A stretch of 64,000 bases of DNA, from contig CAWEZI010000005.1 in assembly GCA_963813525.1 (NCBI GenBank), forward strand, positions 2,790,001-2,854,000, read 5' to 3'. The notes beneath the pieces are model-generated. The model searched no databases. It was not told the origin of the DNA and worked only from the letters and a program-made list of their open reading frames with translations. Shown in pieces: positions 26,102 through 35,411 of this stretch. Each line of letters starts with the position of its first letter. Within the stretch, counting starts at the first letter, position 1. A program made the translations under genes and the position numbers. The stretch comes from Bog-756 sp963813525. Its GTDB lineage: Bacteria; Actinomycetota; Acidimicrobiia; Acidimicrobiales; RAAP-2.

Positions 26102-26263
26102 ATGAGCGAGCCCGAGGCTTTTCGCATCTGTCCCCAGTGCGGGTCCCGAGACGTGCCGAAACTGATTGTCAGTTCGGCGAGGCATTACGAGGATGGGTCA
26201 GTCTGGGCCTGCCGCACCTGCAACCACCACTGGTCAGACGCGGAGTACGGGCAGGCCTCGTGA
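26102..26263 (+). CDS. Small zinc-ribbon protein (53 aa)
   Basis: A protein of 53 aa starting at ATG 26102, preceded by GGAGG about 10 bases upstream. It contains CPQCGS near residue 10 and CRTCNHHWS near residue 37, a four-cysteine zinc ribbon spanning most of the protein, with the aromatic W after the second knuckle as in TFIIS-type ribbons. Likely a nucleic-acid or protein-binding zinc module; no known family name is assigned. The ribosome site and the intact ribbon argue that it is genuine. Confidence 0.65.
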   Translation: MSEPEAFRICPQCGSRDVPKLIVSSARHYEDGSVWACRTCNHHWSDAEYGQAS

Positions 26264-26948
26264 CCCAGGACTCCGATCACCGGCGTGACCCCTCCTGAAC
26301 TGGCCTAAGAGGCGCGCTCCGATTTGATCGGGCGCCGGAACAAAGACAACTCGTCCCCGTCCTGTGTCACTCGGGAAGTAATCAGTTCCCAACCGGGCAT
26401 GGGGTCATGGGAACGATCACAATCTGCCCATTGGCCGTTTCCGGCGCATTCAGCCCACCGGCCGTTACCGGCATGGTGATCACGCGGAACAAGGTTCAAC
26501 TTGTACCGGTAGGGCTCTCCGACGGGGGCCACGTATTGGAGGATACGACCACCTTCGACATCGGTCGAATCCTCCTGCCGGACGAACGTCCGTTTGACAC
26601 TGCACACCAGGTGCGGGCTCGATTCGGCCCGCCGGCCACGTTGCTCGCGTTGATCGTGCGCGCTGGCGCTCGGCGTTGCGGTGGACGATTGATGAATCGC
26701 ATATCCGTCCGGCAACCCGGCGTATTTGAAGCAGACGCCCACACGACAGAACACCTGCGAACAACATTGACGCTGTCCGTGGCTTGACGCTCCCTCCCAA
26801 ACCGCATTCTCCGTTGCTGCCGTCGTACGGACTATCAAACTGGCGGAAGGCCCAGAAAGGCCCGCAGTCGACTTGCTGTAGGTGACGAAACATGGGCCAG
26901 CTCATCACCACCGCTGATTTCGTGTTCTTCGACGGCCCCTAAAGATCC
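26264..26948. other. Gene-poor region, 685 bp
   Basis: Contains a 177-codon open frame on the minus strand (26305-26838) and a 126-codon one on the plus strand (26407-26787). Neither shows a recognisable domain, and the minus-strand product has an irregular, Cys/His/Arg-rich composition. Both overlap completely, so at most one is real. It may be decayed coding sequence. Confidence 0.4.
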
Positions 26949-28781
26949 CTATCCGCCGGTAATGGTCGGATTAGGACAGTTGGCGGCCGTCGGAGCGGGC
27001 GGTTGGACTCCACCATCCAACCGACCAATCGCCTTGAAATCATCCTTTACGAGATTTTTAGGAAGCGGGGCGTAACCGAAGACTGACATCTGTTCTTGGC
27101 CAGCACACGCCAGATAATCGATGAACTCCCCGAGGGCGAAGCCCTTCCCGGCCGGGAACGTTGAGGCACCGCTCCCGTCGCACTTCGTGCCGTGAGCGGA
27201 TGCGAGCGACGGGGAACAGGAGGCGACGAGATAGCTGTAGGCAGAGAGCGGATATGCCTCGGGCGATCGATCCGAATAGACCTTCGCCAGGTTCTGAGTG
27301 AGGTCTGCATTGAGGCGAGCATTCTTGAGGGCAGCGGAGACATTGGCCGAAATGGGCTGCACGGGGTGTCCGCTGGCGTTGACCAGCGAGGCCACAGGGA
27401 AGCCGTGCACTTTGGCATATGCGGGCTCGGTATAGGTGATGGCACCGTCGCTGGTTGAAGACCCCACATAGTCGGCGGCCTCGTCCGCCCCGTTCACACC
27501 CTGCATGGTCCCGTCGAGCCATCCGGGATACTGGGATGGAACTGTGACCCCGGGGGCCGGGACCGGCCAGACCGCCGTCGGTGAACCAGCTGGTAATCCA
27601 GACTCGAAGGTGGTCTGGGTGGAGGCAAAGTCTCCCCCATCGGACGCATCTTCATGGAGGAAGTAATCAGAGAGTAGGTAGTTCTCGCCCGAGGCGTCTG
27701 TGCGATAGACGGGAACGATCCTGATGTCCGGCAGGTCGCCGGCCAACTGAGGATTGAGCGCTGCGATGGACGGGTCGTTCCAGCTGGTGATCTCGCCCAG
27801 GAATATCTCCTCGGACACTTGGGCGTCGAGGACCAAGCTGGTGATCTGCTGGCCGTTGTTGCCGACCAGGTTGTACATGAAGGAGAGGCCGCAGGCCACG
27901 TCGGGAAGGTATTGATACGGAAAGTCCGGCGTTTCGGCGGCCTGCATCGAGCTGTAGGGGATGTCGGAAGCACCCACGTCGACCTGATTCTCGGCAAAAG
28001 CGTTCAGCCCATCCACGGAAGATGAGACCTGCCAGTTGATGTTCAGATCGTCGACCGCGGCCACCTGACTCGCCCATTGTTCGAGTGGAATGGCAGCGAG
28101 TGAAGAGCCGCCGATGTTCAGCGTGGGCTCGGATGATGGCAGAACCTCGTTCGACGGGTTAGAGGGTGCGCCAGTGCCGATGGCATTGGTGGCTACAACG
28201 GTGAACCAATACAGGTCACCGTTGGTGAGACCGGTGATGACGATCGGGCTCGATGTGCCCGTAGCGGTTTCGCCGCCATTTGCTGCGTTGGTCTCATCGG
28301 TGGCAGAAACGGTGTACTCGGTAAGTGGCGACCCGTTGTCAAAGGCAGGGGCAAAGGTGATAGTGGCCTCGCCGTCCCCTGGCGCGGCCGACACGTTTGA
28401 CGGTGCCGTAGGGAGCCCAGGGATCACTGATACCGGCGCTGACCACGCACTCTTCGTACCCTTCACAAAGGCTCTGACTTCTACCGTGTACGAATGGCCA
28501 TTCTTCAGATCGGAGACGGTGCAGGACAAAGCGCCGGTCGTGCTGCAGCTCATGCCCTTGGAGGGCTTGGCCTGGTATTGGGTAATGGTTTCGCCAGTCG
28601 GCGCTGTCACTGCAAGCCAGCTCACAAAAGCGGAGTGGTCGTTCGGTATCACTTCGACCCCAGTCGGGGCGCTCGGGGCGACTGTTTTGCCGGCACCCCA
28701 GGCAACGCTTTGGCCGGCAACAAACCAGATACAAACAACCAACAGCGCACCCGCCGTCCGTCTCAACACAGAACCCCCCAT
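26949..28781 (-). CDS. Secreted PstS-like phosphate-binding protein with fibronectin type III domains
   Basis: A protein of 610 aa. The signal peptide (MGGSVLRRTAGALLVVCIWF, cleavage near AWGA) lacks a lipobox Cys. Two FN3-type domains follow at about 36-123 and 125-215 (PSAPTGVEVIPNDHSAFVSW; PSNVSAAPGDGEATITFAP). The remainder resembles a periplasmic phosphate-binding PstS domain: LNINWQVSSSVDGLNAFAENQVDVGASDIP, then FLGEITSWNDPSIAALNP and a YRTDASGENYLLSDYF stretch. No pstCAB genes are nearby, and the N-terminal FN3 pair suggests wall or matrix attachment, not ABC import. The start at 28781 gives a proper signal peptide; an upstream GTG at 28901 would add 40 non-signal residues. Confidence 0.82.
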   Translation of the reverse strand: MGGSVLRRTAGALLVVCIWFVAGQSVAWGAGKTVAPSAPTGVEVIPNDHSAFVSWLAVTAPTGETITQYQAKPSKGMSCSTTGALSCTVSDLKNGHSYTVEVRAFVKGTKSAWSAPVSVIPGLPTAPSNVSAAPGDGEATITFAPAFDNGSPLTEYTVSATDETNAANGGETATGTSSPIVITGLTNGDLYWFTVVATNAIGTGAPSNPSNEVLPSSEPTLNIGGSSLAAIPLEQWASQVAAVDDLNINWQVSSSVDGLNAFAENQVDVGASDIPYSSMQAAETPDFPYQYLPDVACGLSFMYNLVGNNGQQITSLVLDAQVSEEIFLGEITSWNDPSIAALNPQLAGDLPDIRIVPVYRTDASGENYLLSDYFLHEDASDGGDFASTQTTFESGLPAGSPTAVWPVPAPGVTVPSQYPGWLDGTMQGVNGADEAADYVGSSTSDGAITYTEPAYAKVHGFPVASLVNASGHPVQPISANVSAALKNARLNADLTQNLAKVYSDRSPEAYPLSAYSYLVASCSPSLASAHGTKCDGSGASTFPAGKGFALGEFIDYLACAGQEQMSVFGYAPLPKNLVKDDFKAIGRLDGGVQPPAPTAANCPNPTITGG

Positions 28782-29193
28782 GAAGGTTTCCCCCGGAACC
28801 ATACCGCAGCAAGGAATTACCATCGATGAGAGCAAAGGTCGATCACAGTCAAGGTGTCCGAAGTGTGACAAATGGGTCGTACCGAGAAGCGGATCGTTCA
28901 CGCAGATTCGATAGCGCCGGTAGCAATAGTTGGAACGAGTGCCTGGTAATCAAACTTCGACACAACGACCATTGCCACATGCAGTGCGAACGCAAATACC
29001 TCCACCAGCCGAATGGACCGAAGATCGACACCGCCGGCTACCGGGTTTATTTCTTGGTCAGTCGCCGCCCTTCGCCCGCTTTCGTCGGCGTTGCTGCAGT
29101 CGTTGCTTCAGTCGTTGCTGCAGTAAATCCGACCAGGCCCCGCCTCGTTTGTCCCCCGTAGGGCCCCGATCCACCCGATCGCCGATCTGAAGT
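28782..29193. other. Intergenic region with a short tandem repeat, 412 bp
   Basis: Lies between two minus-strand secreted-protein genes. It has no convincing gene. At 29089-29124 there are three 12-bp units (CGTTGCTGCAGT, with one T-for-G change in the middle copy). The stretch upstream of 28781 should hold the promoter of the PstS-like gene. Confidence 0.45.
29089..29124. repeat. 12-bp tandem repeat, three copies
   Basis: Units at 29089-29100, 29101-29112 and 29113-29124; the outer two are identical and the middle one differs at one base. Non-coding. A related GCTGCAGT pair occurs near 35340, next to tRNA-Val. Confidence 0.8.
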
Positions 29194-29829
29194 TCACCAG
29201 GTCATCGCTGGGTTGACCACGGAGGCGATCCCCACGGTCGCCACGCCTCCCGAGTCACACTCCGAGAAGGGAATGTTCCAGGCCATATCGATTGAAACCG
29301 TTCCAGGGTACGAACCCTTGACCTTGCCGGTCAGATTCACCACGTCAAGATCAGGGCTCTGATTTGAACCGGTCCCTGTGCCCTTGAAATGACTCACTTT
29401 CACCCCGCCCAGATGAGCGGTGAGGGCCACCGTTGCTGAAAATACGGAGGGACTGTTGCAAAAACTCCCGATTTTCACGGTCCCCACCGCATTCACCGAG
29501 GATTGAGTGGGACTTCCCCCGGTGCATTCCTCACCTTGCAGAACGACATTCCCCTTGTACTCGGAGAAGCCTGGATTTACGGGATGTTGGAAGGTCACGG
29601 AACCCTGTAGGTACTGGCAGGTGATGGTCCCCGTCCCCATCGGACTGGATGCCGATGCAGGGTCATTTGTCAGAACCACAGACGCCGTCGTCAGTAGCAA
29701 GGACATAGCGAGGAATCCACTGACATTTTCCGCACACGCATTCTGATACCTCCGCCCTCGGCCGCCCAATATCAACACGCACGTATACCACTTCCCACTA
29801 CGCGACGCCTTCGCCGGCTGCCTCTGCAC
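29194..29829 (-). CDS. Secreted hypothetical protein
   Basis: Function not recognised. A protein of 211 aa with a late hydrophobic stretch at about residues 38-55 (SGFLAMSLLLTTASVVL) followed by NDPASAS, likely a signal peptide with a long n-region, or the real start lies further in. The mature part (about 150 aa) is Gly/Ser/Thr-rich with four Cys (ITCQYL, EECTGG, GSFCNS, SECDS), suggesting two disulphides and a beta-sandwich. A neighbour of other secreted proteins in an accessory region. Confidence 0.6.
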   Translation of the reverse strand: MQRQPAKASRSGKWYTCVLILGGRGRRYQNACAENVSGFLAMSLLLTTASVVLTNDPASASSPMGTGTITCQYLQGSVTFQHPVNPGFSEYKGNVVLQGEECTGGSPTQSSVNAVGTVKIGSFCNSPSVFSATVALTAHLGGVKVSHFKGTGTGSNQSPDLDVVNLTGKVKGSYPGTVSIDMAWNIPFSECDSGGVATVGIASVVNPAMTW

Positions 29830-29851
29830 ACTTTGGGTGGTTGCTCAAACG

Positions 29852-30151
29852 CTATGTGTTCCAGATCCCTAGCTTTCCGGGCATCCATCTCGGATGGACC
29901 AGTTGCTTGGCGTCGGTCAGCACCCAGTGCCACATCTTCGGCTGGGACCACTCGCTCCGAATCCCTTGAATGCCGTCGACCAGAGTGACGCTGCCAATCA
30001 GGGCACCGAGGGGAAGGCCATCGTCAAGAAGGTCTGAGTACTCGTCGACCGGGGATTCGTCATAACGGGCAGCAGCATGGATTCCTAACTTTCCTCGATA
30101 CCGGGTGGCCCAGGACCGGTTCCCCACGTCCTTGATGCCGGCGACAATCAA
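29852..30151 (-). pseudogene. Truncated ASCH-domain protein
   Basis: A protein of 99 aa from a TTG codon. It resembles the ASCH (PUA-like, RNA-binding) family: LIVAGIKDVGNRSWATRYRG, then LPLGALIGSVTLVDGIQ and WHWVLTDAKQL followed by GKLGIW. Family members normally start with a SIRQPWA-type strand just before this point; that segment is missing, and upstream codons in the same frame (SGGSPTAT) do not resemble it. I read this as a 5'-truncated gene. A real short gene cannot be excluded. Confidence 0.5.
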
Positions 30152-30496
30152 CGTAGCGGTGGGAGATCCACCCGAGAATGAGGCCGCCGCGCGCGTAGCG
30201 ATCGACTACGCCTTTGTTCACGTCCAAGACACTGACGATGCGGGAATCGGCCTGGTCAATGTGCAAAGCGGTGCCGGCCTGCTCGAACCGCTCCAACAGG
30301 CCCAAGAGCGGATTCCAGGGCGACCTCAGGGAGCGGTGGGACTCGTAGTCGACGACATCAGTTCCTAAGAGATGACGACGCGGTGGTCTGGTTCTCCCTG
30401 GTCATTGACAGCAACCGGCTTGAGGTACCGCCGGCGGATCAATAGGTCTCGACCTGTCGGGGGAGGTGCAGGAAACACCGTCTGAGCCCTCCTCCT
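30152..30496. other. Region without a supported gene, 345 bp
   Basis: A minus-strand open frame (30060-30305) overlaps the ASCH remnant and shows no family resemblance. Otherwise nothing recognisable; it may hold debris of the upstream part of the ASCH gene. Confidence 0.4.
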
Positions 30497-31853
30497 TTAC
30501 GAAATGGTGATCGTGAGAGTCGCTGTTGCGGTGTTCTGAGTCTTCGGCTTGCCGCTCTTGGTATCGAGTACCTCGACAGTGAAGGTCGAGGACTTGCTCG
30601 ATTTGGTTGGCTTGCCCGAGATCACTCCGGTCTTCTTGCCCAACTTCAGACCCGCCGGCATCTTCGAACCCTTGCTCAACTTCCATGTGTATGGAGGGTT
30701 TCCCGCGGACGCGGCCAATATCTGCGAGTAGGCGTCACCGATGCTCCCGGCTGGAAGGGATGTCGTGGTGATCGCCAACGATGGGGGGAAGTCCGCAATG
30801 AATCCACCATTGTCTGGGGAGGCGGCCGCTCCGACCCCCACGGCAAGGCAACCAGTTAGTTGACTGCAAGAAATGGAACTGAGATATCCCGTCGACGAGG
30901 GGAAGGATTCGCTCTCCCAACTGTCCCCTCCGTCAGCCGAACCAACCGCGATCGGGGTATCTCCGATAGGACTGCCTACGGGCGCAGTCCGACGATGACG
31001 TGCATGACACGCTAGACAGGGCTGGCGTTCCGCTTGGGAGTGTTGCCGTAGTCCACGTTGCCCCTCCGTTGGACGATGTGAGTGCTTGACCAGATGTAGC
31101 GGGACTCCCGCCAACCGCAAGGCAGTGGGCCGTCGAATAGCACGTCACGGAGCTGAGGCCCACAACACCACTCGGTAGTGTGGCCAAGGCCCAAGTGCTG
31201 CCGCCATTGGTTGTGAAGATGGCCGATTCCGTTGATCCGTCGTCACCCACTGCCGAACAGTCCGACTGCGACGCACACGATACTCCCCCAAGGTCGGTCA
31301 CCCCGGAGGGGGCGGACTGAACCGCCCAGGTATCCCCGCCATTTTGAGAGGCGATCAGAGGACCGTTTGAATCGTTGTAGCCAAGTGTGGCAAAGCACTC
31401 GGAGGTGAGAGGAAAGCACGACACATCGCCAATGCCGATTTCGCCGGCTGGGGCCGAGCGGGCAGTCCAGACAATCCCTCCGTCAGTCGTGGTGACGATT
31501 TGTCCAACCGCTGAGTTGCTCCCGGTAGCCACGCACGAACTCGCAGAGAGGCACGATAGTGAACCGAGGTCATTATCACTAGCGGGAACGACCTGAGGGG
31601 TCCAGGCACTTCCTCCATCGGTACTAGCAAGGATGGATTCGCCCCCAACCGCATAGCAGTCTGTCGCTGATGGGCAATTTATGCCGCTCAGGTGAGAGAT
31701 CTCGCTGTATGGATAGGCAGTAATGATCTGCCATGAGGGTGGAGATGCACCGGCTGGGATTCCGTTAATCGTGGCAGCAAGACCGCTTCCGAGAAGGACG
31801 ACTGCGAGTAGTAAGGACAGCCTGAATCTGCCGGCAGTACGTCTAGCGACCAT
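30497..31853 (-). pseudogene. Secreted BNR/Asp-box repeat protein, frameshifted
   Basis: Reading from 31853, the product starts with a signal peptide (RFRLSLLLAVVLLGSGLAATI). Repeated units then combine SSVSCxSxxDCxAVG with a BNR/Asp-box-like turn (STDGGSAW, TTDGGIVW, SQNGGDTW, TTNGGSTW, SSNGGATW), as in sialidase-type beta-propellers. The frame breaks at a G run on the plus strand (30980-30982): removing one base restores DCAVGS and continues, in the other frame, through more repeats into a C-terminal He_PIG/cadherin-like Ig domain ending at 30497. Total about 450 aa. It could be a true pseudogene, phase-variable slippage, or an assembly error. Confidence 0.72.
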
Positions 31854-31920
31854 CCCGCCATCTCCCGCCCGGCCAAGAACATGGCCCTCGCTTGTGGCGA
31901 CAATGCTGACACACGCCAGG

Positions 31921-32631
31921 TCAGCCAGCCATCGATCTCACCGAGAGTGCATCCTCCACCGTTCCGATCGATTCCAGAACCGCTCGCACGGTCGACGCGT
32001 GCCATTGCTTGCCCCCATGACCCGTCGGCACCCCATCGCCGTTCAGTCCAGTAGCAATCGACCTCAAGGACCGCCCCTCCGCGCTTTCCTCCCCTATCCG
32101 CTTCCGAACATCAACCCCGATTGACAACGGGCGGCCCAGCTTCACCCCCTGCTTCTTCTTGACGGCCAATGCATCCTTCGTTCTCTGACCGATCAACCTC
32201 CGCTCAAACTGAGCGAACGTCGCCATGACGTTGGCGACCATCTCCCCCGATGGAGTGGTCGTGTCCACGCCCAGATCGAGGATGACCATTGACCATCCCC
32301 CTTTTCTGGCGTCTTCCATCAAAGCCGCAAATTCGAGCAAGGAGCGAGATAGTCGGTCCAACTTCGCCACCACCAGGGCGGCGGCCTCATGACTTTTGAC
32401 GGCGCTAAGGGCCTGCTGCAGGGCCGGGCGATTATCCAGACTCTTCCCGCTAGCGTCGGCATCCTCGAATACCTCAGCCAGTTCCCAACCCCGCCGAGCG
32501 CACTCGGCCAGGATGGCGGACCGTTGTGCTTCCAAACCGAGACCCGAATCGGCCTGCTCGTCAGTGGACACGCGGATGTACCCAACAACACGCTCCGTGG
32601 TCGTTTTGAGGCTGGATTTGGTGCCATACAC
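31921..32631 (-). CDS. Serine recombinase (resolvase/invertase family)
   Basis: A protein of 236 aa starting at GTG 32631. The catalytic domain begins VVGYIRVSTDEQ with the nucleophile Ser22 and continues with AKLDRLSRSLLEF and DLGVDTTTPSGEMVANVM, then the long E-helix FERRLIGQRTKDALAVKK. The C-terminus is a short DNA-binding segment (SLRSIATGLNGDGVP...STVRAVL), much shorter than in large serine integrases. It mediates site-specific DNA exchange, presumably for a mobile element. The upstream frame to 32889 is open but runs over the PadR promoter and does not resemble the family. A decayed relative sits at 55519-56504. Confidence 0.87.
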   Translation of the reverse strand: MYGTKSSLKTTTERVVGYIRVSTDEQADSGLGLEAQRSAILAECARRGWELAEVFEDADASGKSLDNRPALQQALSAVKSHEAAALVVAKLDRLSRSLLEFAALMEDARKGGWSMVILDLGVDTTTPSGEMVANVMATFAQFERRLIGQRTKDALAVKKKQGVKLGRPLSIGVDVRKRIGEESAEGRSLRSIATGLNGDGVPTGHGGKQWHASTVRAVLESIGTVEDALSVRSMAG

Positions 32632-32721
32632 GTCGAAGAGTGTACAGGAATCATCTATTTTATGTACGCCCCCGGAAGATTTGGTTGATATATATCGGCC
32701 ACTGATACATACTGAACTCAG

Positions 32722-33063
32722 ATGAAACAGTCGATGCGTGAACCCACCTTCCTGATCCTGGCGGCATTGGCTGATCAGGAACTCCATGGCTACGCAATCA
32801 TCGGAGAAGTGAAACAACTGTCCGGCGGTCGCCTCAAACTCGGGCCCGGCACCCTCTACGGGACCCTCGACCGACTGAGCGAGCAACAACTGATTGAATC
32901 ACGACGCACCGAAGTCGTCGATGGGCGACTGCGCCGGTATTACGCCATCACCGGAACCGGGTTGGAAGCGGTTCGGCAAGAGGCCCGGGAGCGGAGTGAA
33001 ACACTGGACGCCGCCACCGAACGCCTACTCCCCCGGACGCCTAGACGGGGTGCCCTCGCATGA
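32722..33063 (+). CDS. PadR family transcriptional regulator
   Basis: A protein of 113 aa with the PadR winged helix: PTFLILAALADQELHGYAII, then LGPGTLYGTLDRLSEQQLIES and RRYYAITGTG. PadR proteins usually repress the gene behind them in response to a small ligand or stress. Coupled by ATGA at 33060 to a membrane protein gene. Divergent from the serine recombinase with 90 bp between. A second PadR-membrane protein pair follows at 33822. Confidence 0.9.
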   Translation: MKQSMREPTFLILAALADQELHGYAIIGEVKQLSGGRLKLGPGTLYGTLDRLSEQQLIESRRTEVVDGRLRRYYAITGTGLEAVRQEARERSETLDAATERLLPRTPRRGALA

Positions 33064-33659
33064 CCACGGTCGAGCGACAGGTGCGGACGATGTTGCGTGC
33101 CTGGCCAATACCCGATCGGGTCGAACGCGGCGACGAGATTGTCGGCACCACCCTCGATCTGGTGCCAGATGGGCACAGTCGAGTTCCATTTGCCCTGGCG
33201 TTCAACCTTGTTATTGGCGGACTCCGGGCCCGTTGGCGGGCCAGACCACCTCTATGGCGCTGGCTTTCCTACCGGATGGGGGGTCGACTTCCAGCGCGCT
33301 GGCACCGTTGGATGATGAACGACTTGAACGCCCCTGGCTGGCGCCGACGGATCGTCCTCTGCCGCTTTGTAGTGGCGCTAGCTGGCAGCGCAATGGGAGT
33401 CGCATTCGCTCAGTTGATCGATCACAAGACTCGCCTGCCACTTCACTCTGTGGTCGCCGGAGTTGTTTCGTTCCTGGTGGTCTGGTTCATAGGCGGCGTC
33501 ATCATGGTGTTCCGATCACCAAAGTTGCGAGAACGCCAGCTACTCAGGCATGGGTACAACAGATCTGGCCACATCGAACCGCCGTGGCCGCCGCCAGCAC
33601 CATGGGTGCAATCTGTCGGTGACAAGGGTTCCGAGCGTCAGAATCGCCCGACGCCCTGA
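33060..33659 (+). CDS. PadR-associated membrane protein
   Basis: A protein of 199 aa. The cytoplasmic N-terminal helical part (ERQVRTMLRAWPIPDRVERGDE) resembles the permease-prefix-type domains found next to PadR genes. Two hydrophobic segments follow at about 96-118 and 128-150, and the tail is Pro/Arg-rich. The role is unknown; coupling to PadR suggests a regulated membrane function. The start overlaps the PadR stop. Confidence 0.7.
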   Translation: MTTVERQVRTMLRAWPIPDRVERGDEIVGTTLDLVPDGHSRVPFALAFNLVIGGLRARWRARPPLWRWLSYRMGGRLPARWHRWMMNDLNAPGWRRRIVLCRFVVALAGSAMGVAFAQLIDHKTRLPLHSVVAGVVSFLVVWFIGGVIMVFRSPKLRERQLLRHGYNRSGHIEPPWPPPAPWVQSVGDKGSERQNRPTP

Positions 33660-33764
33660 CTCTGCAGTCAGCCTTCATATTTCTGAAGTGCTGACTGACA
33701 CATACGTTGGCTGACCACTGAGTTCCCATCGCTAAAAGCATTCACTGGCCCCCCATCGTGCCTC

Positions 33765-33792
33765 TTGACTATTACGACTTACGGAATAGTAT
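33765..33792 (+). promoter_or_regulatory. Sigma70-like promoter for the second PadR gene
   Basis: TTGACT (33765-33770) and TAGTAT (33787-33792) are separated by 16 bp and lie about 30 bp before the ATG at 33822. Predicted by motif similarity only. Confidence 0.45.
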
Positions 33793-33821
33793 GACGGTCA
33801 TGCGAGCGACCGGATAGCGGA

Positions 33822-34139
33822 ATGGCATCCAAGCGACTGGGGCGGACGCAGGACCCCACGATCCTGGTCCTCACCAGCCTCTCGGGCGGTCCGAAACATG
33901 GTTACGCCGTCATCAAGGACATCGAGGCTATGAGCGGAGTCTCCTTCGGACCGGGAACGCTCTACGGCGTCTTGGCCCGTCTGGAAGAGGAGGGCCTAGT
34001 TGAGTCCCTACCCAGCGATGACCACCGGCGCCCTTACCGAATCACCGGAAATGGTGCCACGGCCCTGCGCGAGCGACTTGAAGCCAACGTCAGGGTCGCC
34101 GACATCGGATTCAAACGGTTGGGAGTGTTGGGAGCATGA
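33822..34139 (+). CDS. PadR family transcriptional regulator (second copy)
   Basis: A protein of 105 aa with the PadR wing and HTH: PTILVLTSLSGGPKHGYAVI, FGPGTLYGVLARLEEEGLVE, PYRITGNG. Similar to the PadR at 32722 in length, layout and key segments, but diverged. Its stop overlaps the ATG of the following membrane protein (ATGA at 34136). A sigma70-like promoter precedes it. Confidence 0.9.
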   Translation: MASKRLGRTQDPTILVLTSLSGGPKHGYAVIKDIEAMSGVSFGPGTLYGVLARLEEEGLVESLPSDDHRRPYRITGNGATALRERLEANVRVADIGFKRLGVLGA

Positions 34140-35182
34140 ACGGCGAAAGGGCCATCGAGCTGGCACTCCGCTGCTACCCAGGCTGGTGGCAAGATCGCTA
34201 TGCCGACGAAGTGCGCGTCCTCTCAAGAGACGTCATGGCCGACGGGCAGTCAAACCTTGTCGTCACGTTGAACCTCTTGCGTGGAGCGATACGGACTCGG
34301 TCCCGCGCTCAAGGGATGCCAAGCAACCATGACCTGTGGTCACTTCGGGCCCGTGTCTCCATTGCATTGGCAACTCTGCCGTGGCTGGTCGCGGCGCCCC
34401 TCGCCCTTATCGCAATGGGAAACGATAGTTTTCACTCATCTGAGGGGACGGTCACCTGGTCGGGGCCCTCCTTCATGCCTTCGGACCTCATAGTCATGAA
34501 GCACGGTGCCCTCTATCCCACTGCGGCTCCGCCTTTAACACCGAGTGCAACTCTTGTCTTGTATGGAGGGGTGGCCATCTCCTTATTGGTTCTGTTCACC
34601 TTCGTCATTCTTATCAGCGGGTGGTCAGGACTGGCGGGGGCCATCAAACGTTCATCGGTCCCCCATCGCCAGCGGCTGCGCCTGCTCGCATGGGTGCCGG
34701 TCCTCTCACTCATTACAGACCTTGCCCTTTCGATTGTGGAAGACAAGTTTCGGCCTGACAACTTCCACTCGCTGCGCAACGGTCAGGAAGTCGCATCGGG
34801 AGGCAATCCAGCCGCCCTGCATGCTCTCTCCATTGCTCTACCGGCCGTAGTGATCGTTGGATGGATCGTGTCCGTAGCATGTATCGCGGTAGCAGCACGG
34901 CGAGCCGACGTATCTGCTTCAGATCTACGATTTGGCAAGTCCGTGTCCGTTGTCGTTGCCGCCCTGTTTGCTGCGCTTGTGGTTGCCTATGCCCTATGGG
35001 GTGTGGGCCTCCTCCTCCAAGCGCGGCAAGCCAGCCGTGGGAACTTCACCACCATTAGCTATTCGCATCCTGCGATTTGGCCGATCATGATGTTTGTGCT
35101 TGTCGTTGGCGCTGTCCTATCGGTTATGGGTGCCTTTGCCGCCAGCCGTTCGTGGAAGGTGATCTCGGTCAAGTTCGCATAA
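34136..35182 (+). CDS. PadR-associated multi-pass membrane protein
   Basis: A protein of 348 aa. The N-terminal soluble part LRCYPGWWQDRYADEVRVLSRD is typical of actinobacterial proteins encoded directly behind PadR regulators. About six hydrophobic segments follow (near 73-93, 140-162, 180-200, 232-255, 268-290 and 312-335). No ATPase or permease signature is visible. Function unknown; a sensor or stress-responsive membrane protein is possible. Confidence 0.72.
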   Translation: MNGERAIELALRCYPGWWQDRYADEVRVLSRDVMADGQSNLVVTLNLLRGAIRTRSRAQGMPSNHDLWSLRARVSIALATLPWLVAAPLALIAMGNDSFHSSEGTVTWSGPSFMPSDLIVMKHGALYPTAAPPLTPSATLVLYGGVAISLLVLFTFVILISGWSGLAGAIKRSSVPHRQRLRLLAWVPVLSLITDLALSIVEDKFRPDNFHSLRNGQEVASGGNPAALHALSIALPAVVIVGWIVSVACIAVAARRADVSASDLRFGKSVSVVVAALFAALVVAYALWGVGLLLQARQASRGNFTTISYSHPAIWPIMMFVLVVGAVLSVMGAFAASRSWKVISVKFA

Positions 35183-35411
35183 GGTCCGCTAAACCGTTGC
35201 CCAGTTAGGCCCCTCGTCGATGCCCTCCTCCTCTTCGTCGATCCTCAACGAACCGGACTCTCGCAACAGCGCAATCTGCACGTCGTCCGGTCCACCACTG
35301 CCAATCCACTGGCGATCATTCCGGCGGACAAGACACGCCGCTGCAGTTGCTGCAGTAGGGGCCCGAACGCGACGAATCCCACATCGGAAGTGTATCTGAC
35401 CTGGCATTCTG

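Noticed and set aside
26305..26838. 177-codon minus-strand frame as a gene
   Set aside because: No motif, no ribosome site of note, irregular composition and full overlap with another open frame; kept only as a note on the region.
32632..32889. N-terminal extension of the serine recombinase
   Set aside because: It would run over the PadR promoter and start region and does not resemble the family; the GTG at 32631 fits better.
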